Below, in pieces: positions 1 to 13,600 of a stretch of DNA of 64,000 bases; the first letter of the stretch is position 1; the number at the start of each line of letters is the position of its first letter. A program made the position numbers and the translations under genes. Location of the stretch: positions 58,758,110 through 58,822,109 of the forward strand of contig NC_086384.1 in NCBI RefSeq assembly GCF_036588685.1. The letters are read 5' to 3'. The notes beneath the pieces were generated by a model that saw nothing but the letters and a program-made list of their open reading frames with translations, was not told the DNA's origin and searched no databases. The stretch comes from Mytilus trossulus. Its lineage: Eukaryota > Mollusca > Bivalvia > Mytilida > Mytilidae.

Positions 1-39
1 CATGATAAAAAGCTGCACGTAAATGTAAAGAACCGAGTT

Positions 40-235
40 CAGGTTCATTCCATATCTCCTTTAATCCATTTCGGGTGAAAGTGATGGGCACTCGGTGGTC
101 GAGTGGTTACATTGTCATTTCGGGGCCTTTTATAGCTAAATATGCGGTATGGGATTGGATCATTGTTGAAGGCCGTACGGTGACCTATAATTGTTATTAT
201 CGGTAATTTGTTCATTTTTCCTTTGATGTGTACTA
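40..235 (-). repeat. Mussel repeat family A, reverse fragment
   Basis: 'tgtcatttcggggcctttta' and 'gttgaaggccgtacggtgac' mark the 5' part of the family in reverse. Confidence 0.65.
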
Positions 236-1130
236 GCTGATAATGTAAGTATCAGTGGACTGGCCGTGATATAAAAATTAGTAGGTTAGTACGCAAATGA
301 CATGCGCGAATGCAACGCGTAAGGATCTACTTTCCCCTTTCATTCACAAAATTGCGCAGAAACGCACGATATTTTTGGCAAATAAAACACGTAACATCGT
401 TTGAAATAATTGTTGTGAAAATGTGAACAGAAAATGCATGAAAAAAAGAATAATTGATATATATATACGAAGCACAACTAACATACAATACCGTCCATGA
501 TTCCAATCCGAGTATTTATTCATACCATACCAATACATAGCCTGGTGATGTTCCAAGTAGTTTCTTTTTGTTGAGAAGTATTTGTTTTACCTGTTCAGTC
601 ACTATAAAGTGTTACAATTCATATTTCAACGCAACAAATAAATAGTGACCAAAAAGGTACCGCTATCGCATCGGAGAAGCTAGAAAAAAAAAAAATTTAC
701 GCATTTTCGAAATTTTTGTGGGACCATCATATACAATTTTGAAATATGTCGTTCCATTGTCAATATAACAGATATTCATAGAACAAAAAACAATAAAAAT
801 GAACGGTAATCTTCATGTATGCGAATCTAGGATAAATTTTAAAAAGGGTCGGGGTATAACCGGGGGCACCAAACTATAAAAGTCTGCTTTGACCAGAAGG
901 GGTGACTGTGACCCGGGTCGCCTTCCCCTAAATTCGCTTCTGAAATTAAAGGGTAACCGCAGGTCCTTTAAACTTTTAAGTTTCATATTTCTGGTCCGTG
1001 TTGATAAATAAATAAACATGACTTTGAAAAAGCAAGAATTATAAGCTAAAAGTTTAGTGACGTCTATTAAAATGTTTGAAATAATTATGAAGTCGACAGG
1101 AAATGAGCTTGTTCAGATAGTTTACAGTCA
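236..1130. other. No gene seen
   Basis: AT-rich sequence without splice-supported exons or recognised repeats. Confidence 0.5.
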
Positions 1131-1910
1131 GCTTTAAAGGTCCAAAGGGTCCAAAATTAAACTTAGCTTGATTTTAATAAAAATTGAATTCTTGGGGTTC
1201 TTTGATATGCTGAATCTAACCGTGTATTTTGATTTTTATTATTTGGGACCGGTTATCAAATTGGTCCACATTGACGTCCAAAGGGTCTAAAATTGAACAT
1301 TATTTGATTTCATCAAAAATTGAATTCTTGGGATTCTATGATATGCTGAATCTAACCATGTATTTAGATTTTGGATATTGGACCATAATAGGTAAATGTC
1401 CAATTTAAATTTTTTAGGTTTTTAAGTTCTTAGACCACATTCAATCTGTGTCAGAAACCTATGATGTGTCAACTACTTAATCACAATCCAAATTCAGAGC
1501 TGTATCAAGCTTAAATGTTGTCCAAACTTGCCCCAACTGCTCAGGGTTCTACCTCTGCGGTCGTACAAAGCTGCGCCCTGTGGAGCATCTGGTTGGAATA
1601 AGGGAAAAGGGGGGGGGGTAAATTTTTCTCATTTCAGAAATTATCATTTTAAAGAAAATTACTTCAAGTATATTTTTTTTGAAAGGATTATTATTCAACA
1701 GCTTGGTGAATTGCTCGAAAGAAAAAAAATATTTTAAGTTCATTAGACCACATTTATTCTGTGTCAGAAACCTAAGCTATGTCAACTATTTAATCACAAT
1801 CCAAATTCAGAGCTGTATCCAGCTTGAATGTTATGTCCATAATAGCCCCAACCGTTCAGGGTTCGACCTCTGCGGTTGTATAAAGCAGCGCCCTGTGAAG
1901 CATCTTTTCC
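1130..1910 (+). repeat. Mussel repeat family G, internally duplicated
   Basis: 'aattgaattcttggggttct' type phrases recur at about 1185 and 1320. 'gtgtcagaaacctatgatgt' through 'tgcgccctgtggagcatctg' at 1448-1592 recurs at 1760-1905. A third, diverged relative is at 60640-60870. Frames here are not genes. Confidence 0.75.
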
Positions 1911-2484
1911 ATTCATTTGTTTATTTCTTAATTTGTGTGAATTAACATTGTTACAGTAAATGTTAACTACTTCACTTTCATACCACAACAAATATTGTAT
2001 TGGTACATGTATCACTTATATTTGTATCCATATAACAAAACATAAAATGAAAAGGAATTATTTTGCAATACCTTATGAATACTATAACTTTTTAGGTATT
2101 TATACATATTAAGACTAATTAAGTAGATATTGATACTATCTGCTTGACATGCTTGAAATTCTATCAGATTACTTTTGGAGCAATTATGAGTCTGAAGCAT
2201 GCTCACAAAGGTTCTTTTGGTGAAATCATTTTCATATTGGTCAATTTTTTTCTTTGCTTCGACCAGCTTTGAAAGAATCGATATAAATCAGCACAGAGGT
2301 TTACTTCCTAGCTCATTTAGCCCAAGCATCATGTCAGGCATTGTCATTACTAAAAACCAATAAATGTATTCTAATCTGAGGAACAATTCGACATTTTAAC
2401 AAAACAATTCACTAATGATACTGACGATCCACCACAAAGAAATATAAATAGAACCATACCAATAGTAAGCAAATACATATAAAA

Positions 2485-2760
2485 AGATGTGGTATGATTG
2501 CCAATGAGACAATTCTCCACAAGAGACCAAATCGACACAGAAATTAACAACTACAGGTCACTGTACGGCCATAAACAATGAGCATAGCCAATACCGCATA
2601 ATCAGCTATAAAAGGCCCCGAAATGACAATAAAAAACAATTCAAATGAGAAAACTTATGGCCTCATTTATGTTAAAAAAAATAAACAAAAAACTAATATG
2701 TAACACATGAATAAACGACAATCACTGAGTTACAGGCTCCTTATATCATGTTCTCAATTC
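2485..2760 (+). repeat. Mussel repeat family A, forward copy
   Basis: It begins 'aagatgtggtatgattgcca', then 'ctacaggtcactgtacggcc', 'gcataatcagctataaaagg', and ends 'gagttacaggctcctta'. The same phrases recur at 31258-31450 and, in reverse, at 5410-6100, 43290-43955 and 90-235. Confidence 0.8.
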
Positions 2761-3089
2761 TTGATATCATCTCCCATTTAGAAAAAAAACACGTGAAAAA
2801 ATGAACCTATTAATTATGTGTTGCTCTCCTAGCTACAAAATGTATCCCAAATCAAAGATGTAAAACATATTCTATCATAATCATTTGGTAACTAATGTAA
2901 TTATTGTTTCCTCCATTCCTATTCTGAACATAAAAAAAATATTAAATAAATAATACTCCTAAGGCTCAGCTCGGTTGTCACCGTGCAACACAGTTAATAA
3001 CACCATTTAGGAAAACATAGAACTCCTTTTGTCATAAGACACTGTCAAACATCCAAACATACTATCCACTAAATACTATCCGTACTTTA

Positions 3090-3190
3090 ACCTATAATGG
3101 TTTAATTTTTAAATTGTTATTTGGATGGAGAGTTGTCTCATTGGCACTCACACCACATCTTCCTATATCTATCCACACTCATCTGTGTCC
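3090..3190 (-). repeat. Mussel repeat family F fragment, left of minisatellite
   Basis: On the minus strand it reads 'aggaagatgtggtgtgagtg' and 'gagacaactctccatccaaa', matching the copies at 44905 and 57853. It is inverted relative to the fragment at 4425-4530. Confidence 0.7.
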
Positions 3191-3225
3191 ACACTTGTTC
3201 ACTTAAAAAAAATGTTGTATTTCAC

Positions 3226-4435
3226 CTGCCCTTTTATTATCTGCGTCGTAAGGGTATAGTCTCATTGACGTATATTCCACATCTTTTTTACTATCTATGT
3301 CATAAGGGTATAGTCTCATTTACATATATTCCAAAACTTTTTATTATCTGCGTCGTAACAGTATAATCTCAGTGACGTATATTCAACATTTTTTTATTAT
3401 CCGGTCGTAAGGGTATAGTCTCAGTGACGTACATTCCACATCTTTTTGTTATATGCTTCTTAAGGGTAAAGTCTCAGTGACTTATATTCCACATCTTTTT
3501 TTTTATGCTGCATCGTTAGATAATAGTCTTAGTGACATATATTCCACATCTTTTTATTATCTGGTGACGTATGTTCCATATCTTTTTATTATCTGCGTCG
3601 TGAGGGTATTGTCTCATTGACGTATATCACACATCTTGTTATTATCTGCGTTGTAAGAGTATAGTCTGGTCATAGTCTCATTGACGTATATCACAAATCT
3701 TTTTATTATATGCGTCGTAAGGGAAAAGTCATTGACGTGTGTTCTATTATCTTTTTTTATATCTGCGTCGTGAGGATATAGTCTCATTGACGTAATATCA
3801 CACATTTTTTTATTATCTGTGTCCCGAGGGTATAGTCTCATTGACGTATATCACACATTGTTTTATTATCTGCGTCGTAAGAGTATAGTCTCATTGACGT
3901 ATATTCCACATCTTTTTATTATCTGCGTCGTAAGAGTATAGTCCCATTGACATATACTACACATCATTTTATTATCTGCGTCGAAAGTGTATAGTCTCAT
4001 TGACGTCTATTCAACTTCTTTTTATTATCTGCGATGTAAGGGTATAGTCTCATTGACGTATATTCAACATCTTTTTATTATCTGCGATGTAAGGGTATAG
4101 TCTCATTGACGTATATTACATATGTTTTAATTATCTGCACCGTAAGGGTATAGTCTCATTGACGTATATTACATATGTTTTTATTATCTGTGTCCCGATG
4201 GTATAGTCTCATTGACGTATATTACAAATCTTTTTCTTATCTGCGTCGTAAGAGTATAGTCTCATTGACGTATATTCCACATCTTTTTATTATCTGCGTC
4301 GTAAGAGTATAGTATAATTGATGTATATTCAACATCTTTTTATTATCTGTGTCGTAAGGGAATAGTCTCATTGACGTATATTCATCATCTTCTTTATTAT
4401 ATGCGTCGTAAGGGTATAGTCTCATTGAAGATATG
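3226..4435 (+). repeat. 54-bp minisatellite, about 22 copies
   Basis: Consensus 'tctgcgtcgtaagrgtatag...tctcattgacgtatattccacatctttttattat', 54 bp. Because 54 is a multiple of three, open frames with an 18-residue repeat (MRLYPYDADNKK) appear on the minus strand; they have no coding support. Decayed units continue to about 4660. Confidence 0.9.
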
Positions 4436-4530
4436 GTATGAGTGCCAATTAGCCAAATCTCCATCAAAGCCAGAATTTATAAAAGTAAACCTTTATAGGT
4501 TAAAGTACGGTCTTCAGCACGGAGTTTTGT
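4425..4530 (+). repeat. Mussel repeat family F fragment, right of minisatellite
   Basis: 'gatatggtatgagtgccaat' and 'ttataggttaaagtacggtc' match the same family in forward orientation. Confidence 0.7.
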
Positions 4531-5409
4531 TACTGTCTGCGTCACATATATCACATCTTTTTCTTATGTTTTGTGGTCATGATGTACTATATCACTGACG
4601 TATATTTCAAATATCATTTTTCGTTTGCGTATGGTGTCATTGACGTATACCACTTTGGCTTTCTTTCTCTGGCCTTCGTTTTCGCAAGGATGTGAAAATA
4701 TTACAGGTGGTTTCTACAACGTTTAGTGGCAAATATAGGACCAGACAGGAGAAAATTGAGGTTCTTCGTACATTTATGTATACCAAACCAGACATGAGGT
4801 TGTGTTTGGTTGTTGTTAATGATATAAGGGACAATGAACTGAAGAATAATAATGACAAACTTACATTTTAAAGTTTTTATATTGAGGACAGTATAAGATT
4901 AAAGACATACACACATATGATTGAATTTTCTATAATAATCTTTATTGCAAAAAACATACAACTTTTCAAAAAGATCAAATTAATAATATGTACATACAAC
5001 AATAGTTGCGAGTTCTTAAAGGATGCACTAAAATGAGCCATTAACAACACGTCGTATGCAAAATGTTCATCAAATTTCATGTATAGCTGTTTCTTTAAGC
5101 GGCAATCATGTATTACAAACATGAACAACTACATGCATTTAGTTAAAAACAAATTTTGAATCTTTAAGATAGTATTGTATTAATTCTGTGATATAAATCA
5201 TAATTGATTACGTTGAATTTGTATTCGGTTGATAACCCAAACCCCTAAATTCATTTCGAAAGACTCTATGTACACAAATCTGAATCAAATAAACAAATTA
5301 CAGCCGATTGCATTGAGGGTGTAGATAAAGGTAATATCTTTGGTTAGCTTGCTTGCTAGCTGAACCTTGAGGTCATGATTAAGTAAGGTTTACATATACA
5401 CATTCATGG

Positions 5410-6100
5410 ATCTATAATCTGTTGATTGATACCTGTATCTTGGCATTGCACAAGGTCGTTTTTCTCTGAATGTTTATGACGTTTTTACACTAAATCCATT
5501 GGATGCTGGATGTGTACAGAATTGATAATTTAGTCTTAGATGCATGATTTTTTTATTGGTTGTTAGCGGCTTTGAACTAACTGTCACTTAACTGCAAGTA
5601 CTCTCAGATCTGTTCATAGTGTCTTTTTGTTGTTGGGATGTACAAGTACCCGGCCACGTCCATGTGTATTTTTGTCAATCTAATGAGTTAAGCCCTTTTC
5701 AATTGATTTTTTTCAGTTCTTATATTGTACTGTTATACCACTGTCCCAGGTTAGGGGAGGGTTGGGATGCCGCTAACATGTTTGACCCCGCAACCTTATG
5801 TTTGTATGTGCCTGTCCCAAGTCAGGAGCCTGTAATTCAGTGGTTGTCGTTTGTGTATGTGTTACATAATTGTGTTTCGTTCATTTTTTCTTTATATATA
5901 ATGAGGCCATTAGTTTTTTCGATTGAATTCTTTTACAGTGTCATTTCGGGTCCTTTTATAGCTGACTATGCGGTATGGGCTTTGCTCATTGTTGAAGGCC
6001 TTACGGTGACCTATAAGTGTTAATTTCTTTGACATTTTGGTTCTTGTGGAGAGTTTTCTCATTAGCAATCATACATCATCCTCTTTTTTATATATACTTC
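5410..6100 (-). repeat. Mussel repeat family A, long reverse copy (about 690 bp)
   Basis: From 'gatacctgtatcttggcatt' through 'agtactctcagatctgttca', 'ccactgtcccaggttagggg' and 'ggccttacggtgacctataa' it parallels 43290-43955 base for base with substitutions and small gaps. The 134-residue open frame at 5619-6023 is a by-product of the repeat; its partner at 43491 shows the same residues with indels and an early stop. Confidence 0.8.
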
Positions 6101-6327
6101 CCTATTTTCTAAATATGAACACTCGAATTCACTCAAAACATGTCATACAGTTTAATATAAATAGAACTTCTAATAGCGTATATAATAGTGGCAAATATGT
6201 CATTCCTATTCAGTACGAGAACAAATGGGCAGTCTATATTGAATGCAAGTCTTCCAGGATAAAAACCGATAACCAGTCAATGAGACAGCAACCAAACTAC
6301 ACGATACTATTATTAATCTGTTTCGAT

Positions 6328-6333
6328 TTTATT
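6328..6333 (-). terminator. Candidate polyadenylation signal of the ROCO-receptor gene
   Basis: AATAAA on the minus strand about 455 bases after the stop codon of the propeller exon. It is the first clear match seen downstream, but AT-rich sequence makes chance matches common. Confidence 0.35.
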
Positions 6334-6786
6334 TAAAAACAACTCATTCGTATCAAATATTTTTTTCGAATACCAAAATTAATTCTGACGCATATGACTT
6401 AAATAAAAATGTTTTCTTAAACAATATATAAATGGTTTAAAAAGATATCATGCACTATAATTTGAACTATGTTTTCTTCTTCCAACATTACACAGTTAGT
6501 GGATGTGTATCAAAGAACAACACATCTGTACAGCATTTAATTTACTTTACATTCCCATATAAAGTTGATTTGTTGTCACACATAAAGCGTTGAACACACC
6601 AAACATCTACATAACAAATGTGTTAATATTGTCTTTTACCTAAACAAAGAAGATCATGATAATCAATAAGTTAGATAGATAGTAAAGAAAAAACAAAAAT
6701 ATGTACAAGTTATATTGAATGATTAAATCAACAAACAGATCAGAGACAAAATGAACTCATTGTCGGAAAGAGTTATTCATGTTAAT

Positions 6787-7625
6787 CTATGTTGCTTTCC
6801 TTTTCACGTCAAAAAGAAAAACATGTCCGTCATATCTATTACTAACAAGCAGAATATGTTCTTTTTTGTCATAATAAATTCCTGACGGCGTATCCAATCC
6901 ATCTGATTTAGTAAGAAGTTCTCTATGATATTTCCCATCATCTGATACAACTACATGTACTACAATGTCTTTCATATAATCAGTCACATAAAAATTCCCC
7001 TCATCATCTGTTGTCACACGAACTAAATCTTGAAATTCATCCTTTTTAAACTTCCACATTACTTTTCCATCTAACGAGCAGCAGTATATTGATGTTTTGT
7101 CTATAAAGACCAACCTGTCTCTGTCTACTGTAATGTCGTGGATATAGTCTGAAGGTACCGGTATAGTACGTATTACTTCACCTGTCAGGTCCATCACATG
7201 TATTATACTCTCATTAACAATAACAATGTACAGGTTATTATCATTATATGATATTCCGTAGCAGTTACCACTGGTGTTGATTGTACTGGTGACAGAACGT
7301 GTAGATATGTTTATTATCAGTATGGTATTGTAAACACTACATGAGACTGCTACAGTGTTACTATCTATCTCTGTTATAGAACGTGGTGAATAGGACAGAG
7401 ACATGTGATGTTTATCAGTACCGTCTGAATTGCAAATAATAAGTCGTTTATTACTACAGTCGGTAAACACTAATGTATTGCCTATTTTGATACAGCTAGT
7501 CATGTTCAGATCTTCATTCTCATGCGTCTTGATATTTATCTGTTTACTCAAACTGACAGAAACAGGAAGATTGGTTTTGACAGATGCTTGATCCTGGTTG
7601 AATTTCTCTTTATTTGGTTCATTTT
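6787..7625 (-). CDS. Exon 12 of model: C-terminal NHL/YncE-like beta-propeller
   Basis: The acceptor TTTATTTCAG precedes 7625; the frame is open to a TAG at 6787-6789. Residues 979-1257 hold repeated beta-propeller blades of the kind 'TD...KRLIICNSDG', 'ITEIDSNTVAVS', 'GISYNDNNLYIV', 'DITVDRDRLVFID', 'GNFYVTDY' and 'GIYYDKKEHILLVSN'. This matches the C-terminal NHL-like propeller of many bivalve TRIM/B-box proteins. Because the exon starts with an acceptor and two leftover bases, it cannot be a single-exon gene; joining to exon 11 is the simplest reading, though a separate TRIM-like gene with exons I missed is possible. Confidence 0.75.
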
Positions 7626-10600
7626 CTGAAATAAATAATCAAGTATCAAATTGGTTATTTCAACAAGCGGTTACCTTATTTATAATGCAGTTTACAAAAA
7701 AAAATACCACTAAAAAGGATTTAATTTATAATTCAGTTTACCACTAAAAGTGACTGAATGTTGTAACATTTCTTATGTTTTGCAAACTATATAATTTAAG
7801 TAACATTTCACGACCTCAAATTTTCTCTAAGATGTTATCGATTTATGTTGTTTTTTTTCACTTACAAGATTGAAAACTCATTTAACTTTTATATCAAGCT
7901 CCGAATTATCAGACCACACAATATAAATTAAGAAAAATGAAAAATTGATATAAAGGTAAGATATTAAAATACAGTTCCATTATCTATTATATAGTCTAAC
8001 AGTGGGAAGATATATCTGGTTCATGCTACCTTTAAATCATGCGCAAGACAAAAGATAAATCTATTCATAGGCTACATTACACTAATCACGGATTTTGGGG
8101 TTCCTCCTTTATAAAGTTTACACAGACGTGTCGCTGGATCCCTGTTTCGTATGTCTCATATATCCATGGGTTGTAGTTTTAAAACGGTAAAAGTAAACTG
8201 GACAACAATTTTGATCTTTCGGTTAGATATGTTTAAATATGCTGTGCTTGCTTTTAAATAAATAACTTCAATATATGAATAGAGGCGTTTTTGAAATCCC
8301 AGCTGCAGTTATCCAAATGTTTAAACACCTGGTCCTAATTGCCATAAACTTTATAAAGCATTTACTGTTTTTGTACAGTTATCCAAATGTTTAAACACCT
8401 GGTACACCTGGTCATAATTGCCATAAACCTTATAAAGCATTTATTGTTTTTGTACAGAGAAAATACGAATTCAATGTTTTCTGTTCATCTTTTGTTTACC
8501 CACAGCTCTAAAATGGTAGAGGTAGTTGGAGAAAACTTGTCAAAATTCCTAAAGTAGAAACACATCAGCGATGTTGTTTTACAATATAAATTTGAATTGT
8601 CTCGTTCTTCAGTATTTACATTTTAAATGCATTCTCAGTAATTTCTCGTCTTGAAAATGAATGAAATATTTGCCACTGAACGTAAAGCAAACAATAATGA
8701 AACAATCTATCGTTTATGAGCTTACACTTCAGACAACGGTTTCTCTGCCTATTGTAGTAATCTTGTTTAATGAAAGATTTATCATGAACACAGCTTTATT
8801 TTTATGAGCGAGCGGAAACATGAATATAATGTCAAGTTATAGCTAAGCACAGGATGTCTTTTGGTTACATAAAAGAGCAGGTTTTGCAAGGGGGCTCCAT
8901 GTCTAACCAAGATAGAATCGGTTCAAATCTCTCCGTTTAACATATTGGAGCGCTTATATTTGGCTTCAATGGTATGTTCGGTTTTGTAGGATGTATAAAT
9001 ACGCATCCACGTCCAACCAAATTTTGGACGCAAAATATATTGACTCCTGAAGGAAAATTGACACACTTTCTGCAGTTGTATATTAAAACGGTTTCGGGGA
9101 TCAATATATCTAATTTGAAGCACTTCTTTTGACTCTGTAACATGTGTTTTTATGTCTTTCAAACTCACTGAATACACCGCCTTTTATACTTCTCGAAAAC
9201 TATTGGATTAGTTCCAAAATTGTGCCCTTTCGTGTGCTTATGTAATCAATTAATCTTTGTCATTAAATCTTGTGTTATGTAGTAATACCTAATTGATATC
9301 ATCTATGCCTATTTTCGGATGAATGGAATGTTTAATTACGCAATTCTGTAAAGGAGAGTCAGACCCGTAGCCAGGAATTTCCAAGGGGGGGTTCATTGGA
9401 CTCGTGAACTCGACTTTAACAGTCACACTTTGAACAAAACGTTGACTTTATCAGTGCTTATTTGATTTCGAGAGGGAGGGTCGTCCGAACCCTCCTGGCT
9501 ACGGGTATGAGAGTATCAAGTTATCGATAAAGAAAAATCGGAAACCTCTTTGAGTCTAAATTTCTGCCTATCTCCAACACACCTTTATTTCATGAAATAA
9601 TTGCCACTTAACGTTAAGCTAGTACTAATTGAGGAATCAATCATATTTCTTTAAATTGATTGTTTGTTGCTAACCATCCAGTTGCAAATGATTTCTGCAT
9701 GTACTTGACGATATCAGTTGACAGTAAATATGGGTAATTCCGGGATAGAAGTCTCGTAAATTTTGACTGCAATTGATTGTGAATTGGAAAGTGACTGAAT
9801 ATATTGATGTGCAATAGGCAATTTTCTTACCCCGGTTAAGAGGTATTGCAAAGGTTCTAAGTAAAGAAAATATGGCATTCACGCCATGAGACATCGGATT
9901 CAACATTCAACGTACGTGGCTGTGTACTTGTACATCACTCTCAACCAAGGGGATATCCCGGTTTCTGCCGAGGTTGTATCGGCAGTCGCGGTCGGAAGGG
10001 GAACCTTAGTTTATTAGTTGTTGCACCATTGACCAACGTCGAATTTAAAACATAACTATTTTTAAATCATGACAGTTCTGAAGCACCGCATAATGAGCTT
10101 GGGCTTTACCAGGAGTATTGGTGTCAGCCGAGTGCAAGTAAAATAAAAAATAACACTTTTGGCTTTACTATTATTTCCTAATCCTTATATCAGCTCTTCA
10201 ATTTTTAGTATAATATTGTGGACTAACGACAAGGAGAATCACTGAAAAACAATGTTTATTGCCAAAATGCATTTGGTGCAATAAAACAATACCGTTAAAG
10301 CTGTTGTTATCAAGGAATGTAATACTATGTTTGACCGTAAGCTTTAGTATTGTTTTAAGTCCAGCAGATAGGTGAATAATTGTGCACGTTGTGTTAAAAG
10401 CATAAAATTCGGTAGAAACCTAGTTTGGACCATTCTAAATAAATTTAGATATGGAGGCAAGCTGGATTTTATTCACTTACCGTTTTATCATCAAAATGGC
10501 GGACATGCATTTGATAACTGATAAAGGATTATTTAATTCTCAATACTGGTAGCCAAAATTTGCTTTGTAGACGATAATATTATTGCGTGCTCGTGGTTTA

Positions 10601-13600
10601 ACATAATGTATCATTTCTTTGAAAACCTCGAGGTAGTGTATTCCAAAAATGTCACTTCCGGTAAATGACAAAAAACGTAATTTAAGGTCAAAATACATAT
10701 GTTTAAAAATAAATATGTAATGTCAAAAAAAGGTTGAATTACATTGTCCTTCTCTGGTATATTTGTTCGATCAGAATAACGAATCGTTCGATTAATGGCA
10801 TAATAGTGATTCCGACATTCAAGGTACTCGTCTGGTCTCTCATAACGGCGGATGCTTAAGTGACACTATTCAATGCAATCCATGTATCCCATGCTCTTTA
10901 ATCTTTTAACCAGCGATCGATTCCACAATGTCGAATCCAGTAAATGCATGGAAAACAGGCAATGCATATGCTTTTTCTTGTTCTAAAAAGTTAGCAATCT
11001 CATGAATTCAAATGTATCTGAAGTCCTAAAGCAACCCATATGTCAGCTGCATTTGTCGCATGAAAGCAGTACTACTTCATCGGTATCAACTGTAGCAATA
11101 ATTTTCTTCCCAAAAATGTGTTCATCCATCAGTTTATGTGACAGAAAACTGAAAATGCTCTAATTTGTTTTTATCTACACACATGGGAAGCTCTACCAGT
11201 ATCGTGGTTAGCATGTCTTTGAACACGTTTCCTTGTGCCGTCAATCTTTATAGTGTCTACAATAGTTACTTCTTCTGTAGATGTGGTCAATGGTTCTAAA
11301 CACTTCGTAAGTAATCAGACTGAATGCCGGTAGATGGATGTGATTTTGCTGTTCAAAGAACTCGTTCAAGTTTCCTCTTAGATAAATTTACATACTGCTA
11401 TCGTCCAACTACTTCTATTCAACGAACGCCGAATAGTATCAACAACTGCCGAGGGAGGTATATCTTTAACTATTATACAGAACAAGCAGTTCAAGAAATT
11501 GATTTCCTAAGTCTTCTTCTAAAGAGGCTACATCATGGATAAACGACATTTGAACACTTAGTTTCTGCTCATGATGAGTTATGTCCTCATCATAAAGAAA
11601 TCAATCTCTGTGACTGTCCCTCTTGTATCTTTTGCCCCTTTTCTTAAACTCTTTAGCAAGGCTTGCCATATCCAGTCAAGCTATCATCTATCGTCGTAGG
11701 GCAAATGCGTCTTCTGTTAACAGTGCCTCCATCTGACTTAACAACATATTTATTTTGTTCATGCGTATAGACAATAGCTATTACTAAAAAAAAATTGTCT
11801 GACTGAACTTTTATTCCTAGGTGCATATGTAAGGGGGTTACTTTAGATGCATGATGACGGATCTTTGGAGAGTTACAGATTCGTTTGTAGCTTTTGAATA
11901 TTAGCATCTGACCAATCGTTAGTGTTTTTCCTGAGAATAAGAGTCGGTTGTTATATGTACCAATAAACATGTGGCTGCGAATGATTTTTACTGCTTTATT
12001 AATCTGCATTTAGTTTGAGTCAAAGTCATCATTACCTGCTTTCTGAAGAAAGTGTCCTTTATCATCTTTGAAATTAATTTTCTGACCCTTGTTGTCATTC
12101 CTGAACATCAGGTAAATAAGCAAGTATTATATATAAGAAGTTGTTGTATGAGTGCCATTTAGACAACTCTCCATCCAAGTCAAACATGTGAAAGCTCTCT
12201 CACAGGCAAACAACCCATAACTGTGTATTATTTTATCTTGTACTATCACTCTGTCTTCAATGTCAACACCTAGATTCCTTATTTACCTAGAATAAACCTG
12301 ACATCTTGAAAACTGGTGCTAAATCTTCCTCAGGTATGGAATCTTTAATGTAACTGATGAATTCAGCTAATGCGATTCCATGGCTTATTCGTATGTCTCT
12401 TCCTTATTCAGTCTCGACTTTTGATGCCTTTTGATATAGATTAGCAAGACAAGGATATTTTGTTTCTTTAACAATTAGGTCCCCAGCACTGATCGTCTCT
12501 AATAAAGTTGTATCTTGAAGCTTAAGTACACTTGACAAACAGGGATAACAACATTACTTGTTGTTTCTCTGTGAATGTTTTTTATCTGGTCTATACGAAC
12601 CACAAAAGAAACATGCACATTCTTTCATTGCTATTTCACATGGATAGCTGATGCGGGTGAGTTTCCAGCTCCGATTGGCTGTTTTTTTTTACATCTGTAC
12701 CCTTGTTATGCCCTTTTTTTTTTTATCTCTCTTTGGTTTTGTTGAATTAAGATGGCAGGTGTTATGCCATGTGGCATTGTTTTTGTACATACTATGTGGA
12801 AGCCCACTGCCATCACATTTTGTATTCAGATTGGTCGTAGACAGTAAACATGGACGTTCTTTGCATTTTACGAGATTTTCCGCAAAATTTACATATTTGG
12901 TACCAAAACTGAAACACTTTGCATCTATTCGTCTGTTATATTATGACCAACTATACAGTTCAAATTGAGAATGGACATGGGGAATATGTCAAAATGACAA
13001 CTCTCGAACAGAGAGCAGACAACAGCTGAAGTCCACCAATGGGTGTTAAATGCAGCGAGAAATTCTCGCACTAGGAGGTGGTCCTCAGCTGGCCCCTATA
13101 TACATTTGTTTACTATAGTTCAGTGAAATTGGACGTCACACTAAACCCCAAAACATATAAATAAACTAAAATAAAGTCCAGTCAGCGGACAATACCCGAA
13201 GGTAACCAATGGGTGTTCAATGCAGCGAGAAATTCCCACACCCGGAGGTGGTCCTCAGCTGGCCCCTATATAAAATTGTATTCTTCAGTGAAAACGGACG
13301 TCACACTAAAAACAAAACATAGAAATGAACTAAAATAAAGTCCAGTCAACCTCTTTATCATTTGGGAAGATCTTCCTGGTCTTTGATCATCTGATGTCTC
13401 ATTAAGTTTAAATCTTCAAGAGCTCATCTTTGAACTGTTTTTGAGACTCTTGAACTATAACGTGTATGTCTATCTTTATTACAAAAAGTGAAACATTATT
13501 ATTCACCACAAATGAATTTTAACGATCTCCAAAGAAAATAAATGCATGAATTTATTACACCCTTCTTCAAACTTTTTTGCAAATTAGTCGACTTCTTTTA

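Noticed and set aside
3226..4435. Possible CRISPR-like array
   Set aside because: The units are contiguous 54-bp tandem copies without unique spacers, in a eukaryotic genome.
3121..4598. Repetitive 70-80 residue frames with MRLYPYDADNKK units
   Set aside because: Produced by the 54-bp minisatellite; different frames are open in different parts and units are frame-shifted.
5619..6023. 134-residue open frame on the plus strand
   Set aside because: It coincides with the dispersed family A repeat; the partner copy at 43491 shows indels and stops in the same frame, so there is no coding constraint.
8923..9177. 84-residue minus frame in the last intron
   Set aside because: Amino acid composition is plausible, but no family was recognised, and inserting it between exons 11 and 12 would need splice sites I could not see while exons 11 and 12 already join in phase.
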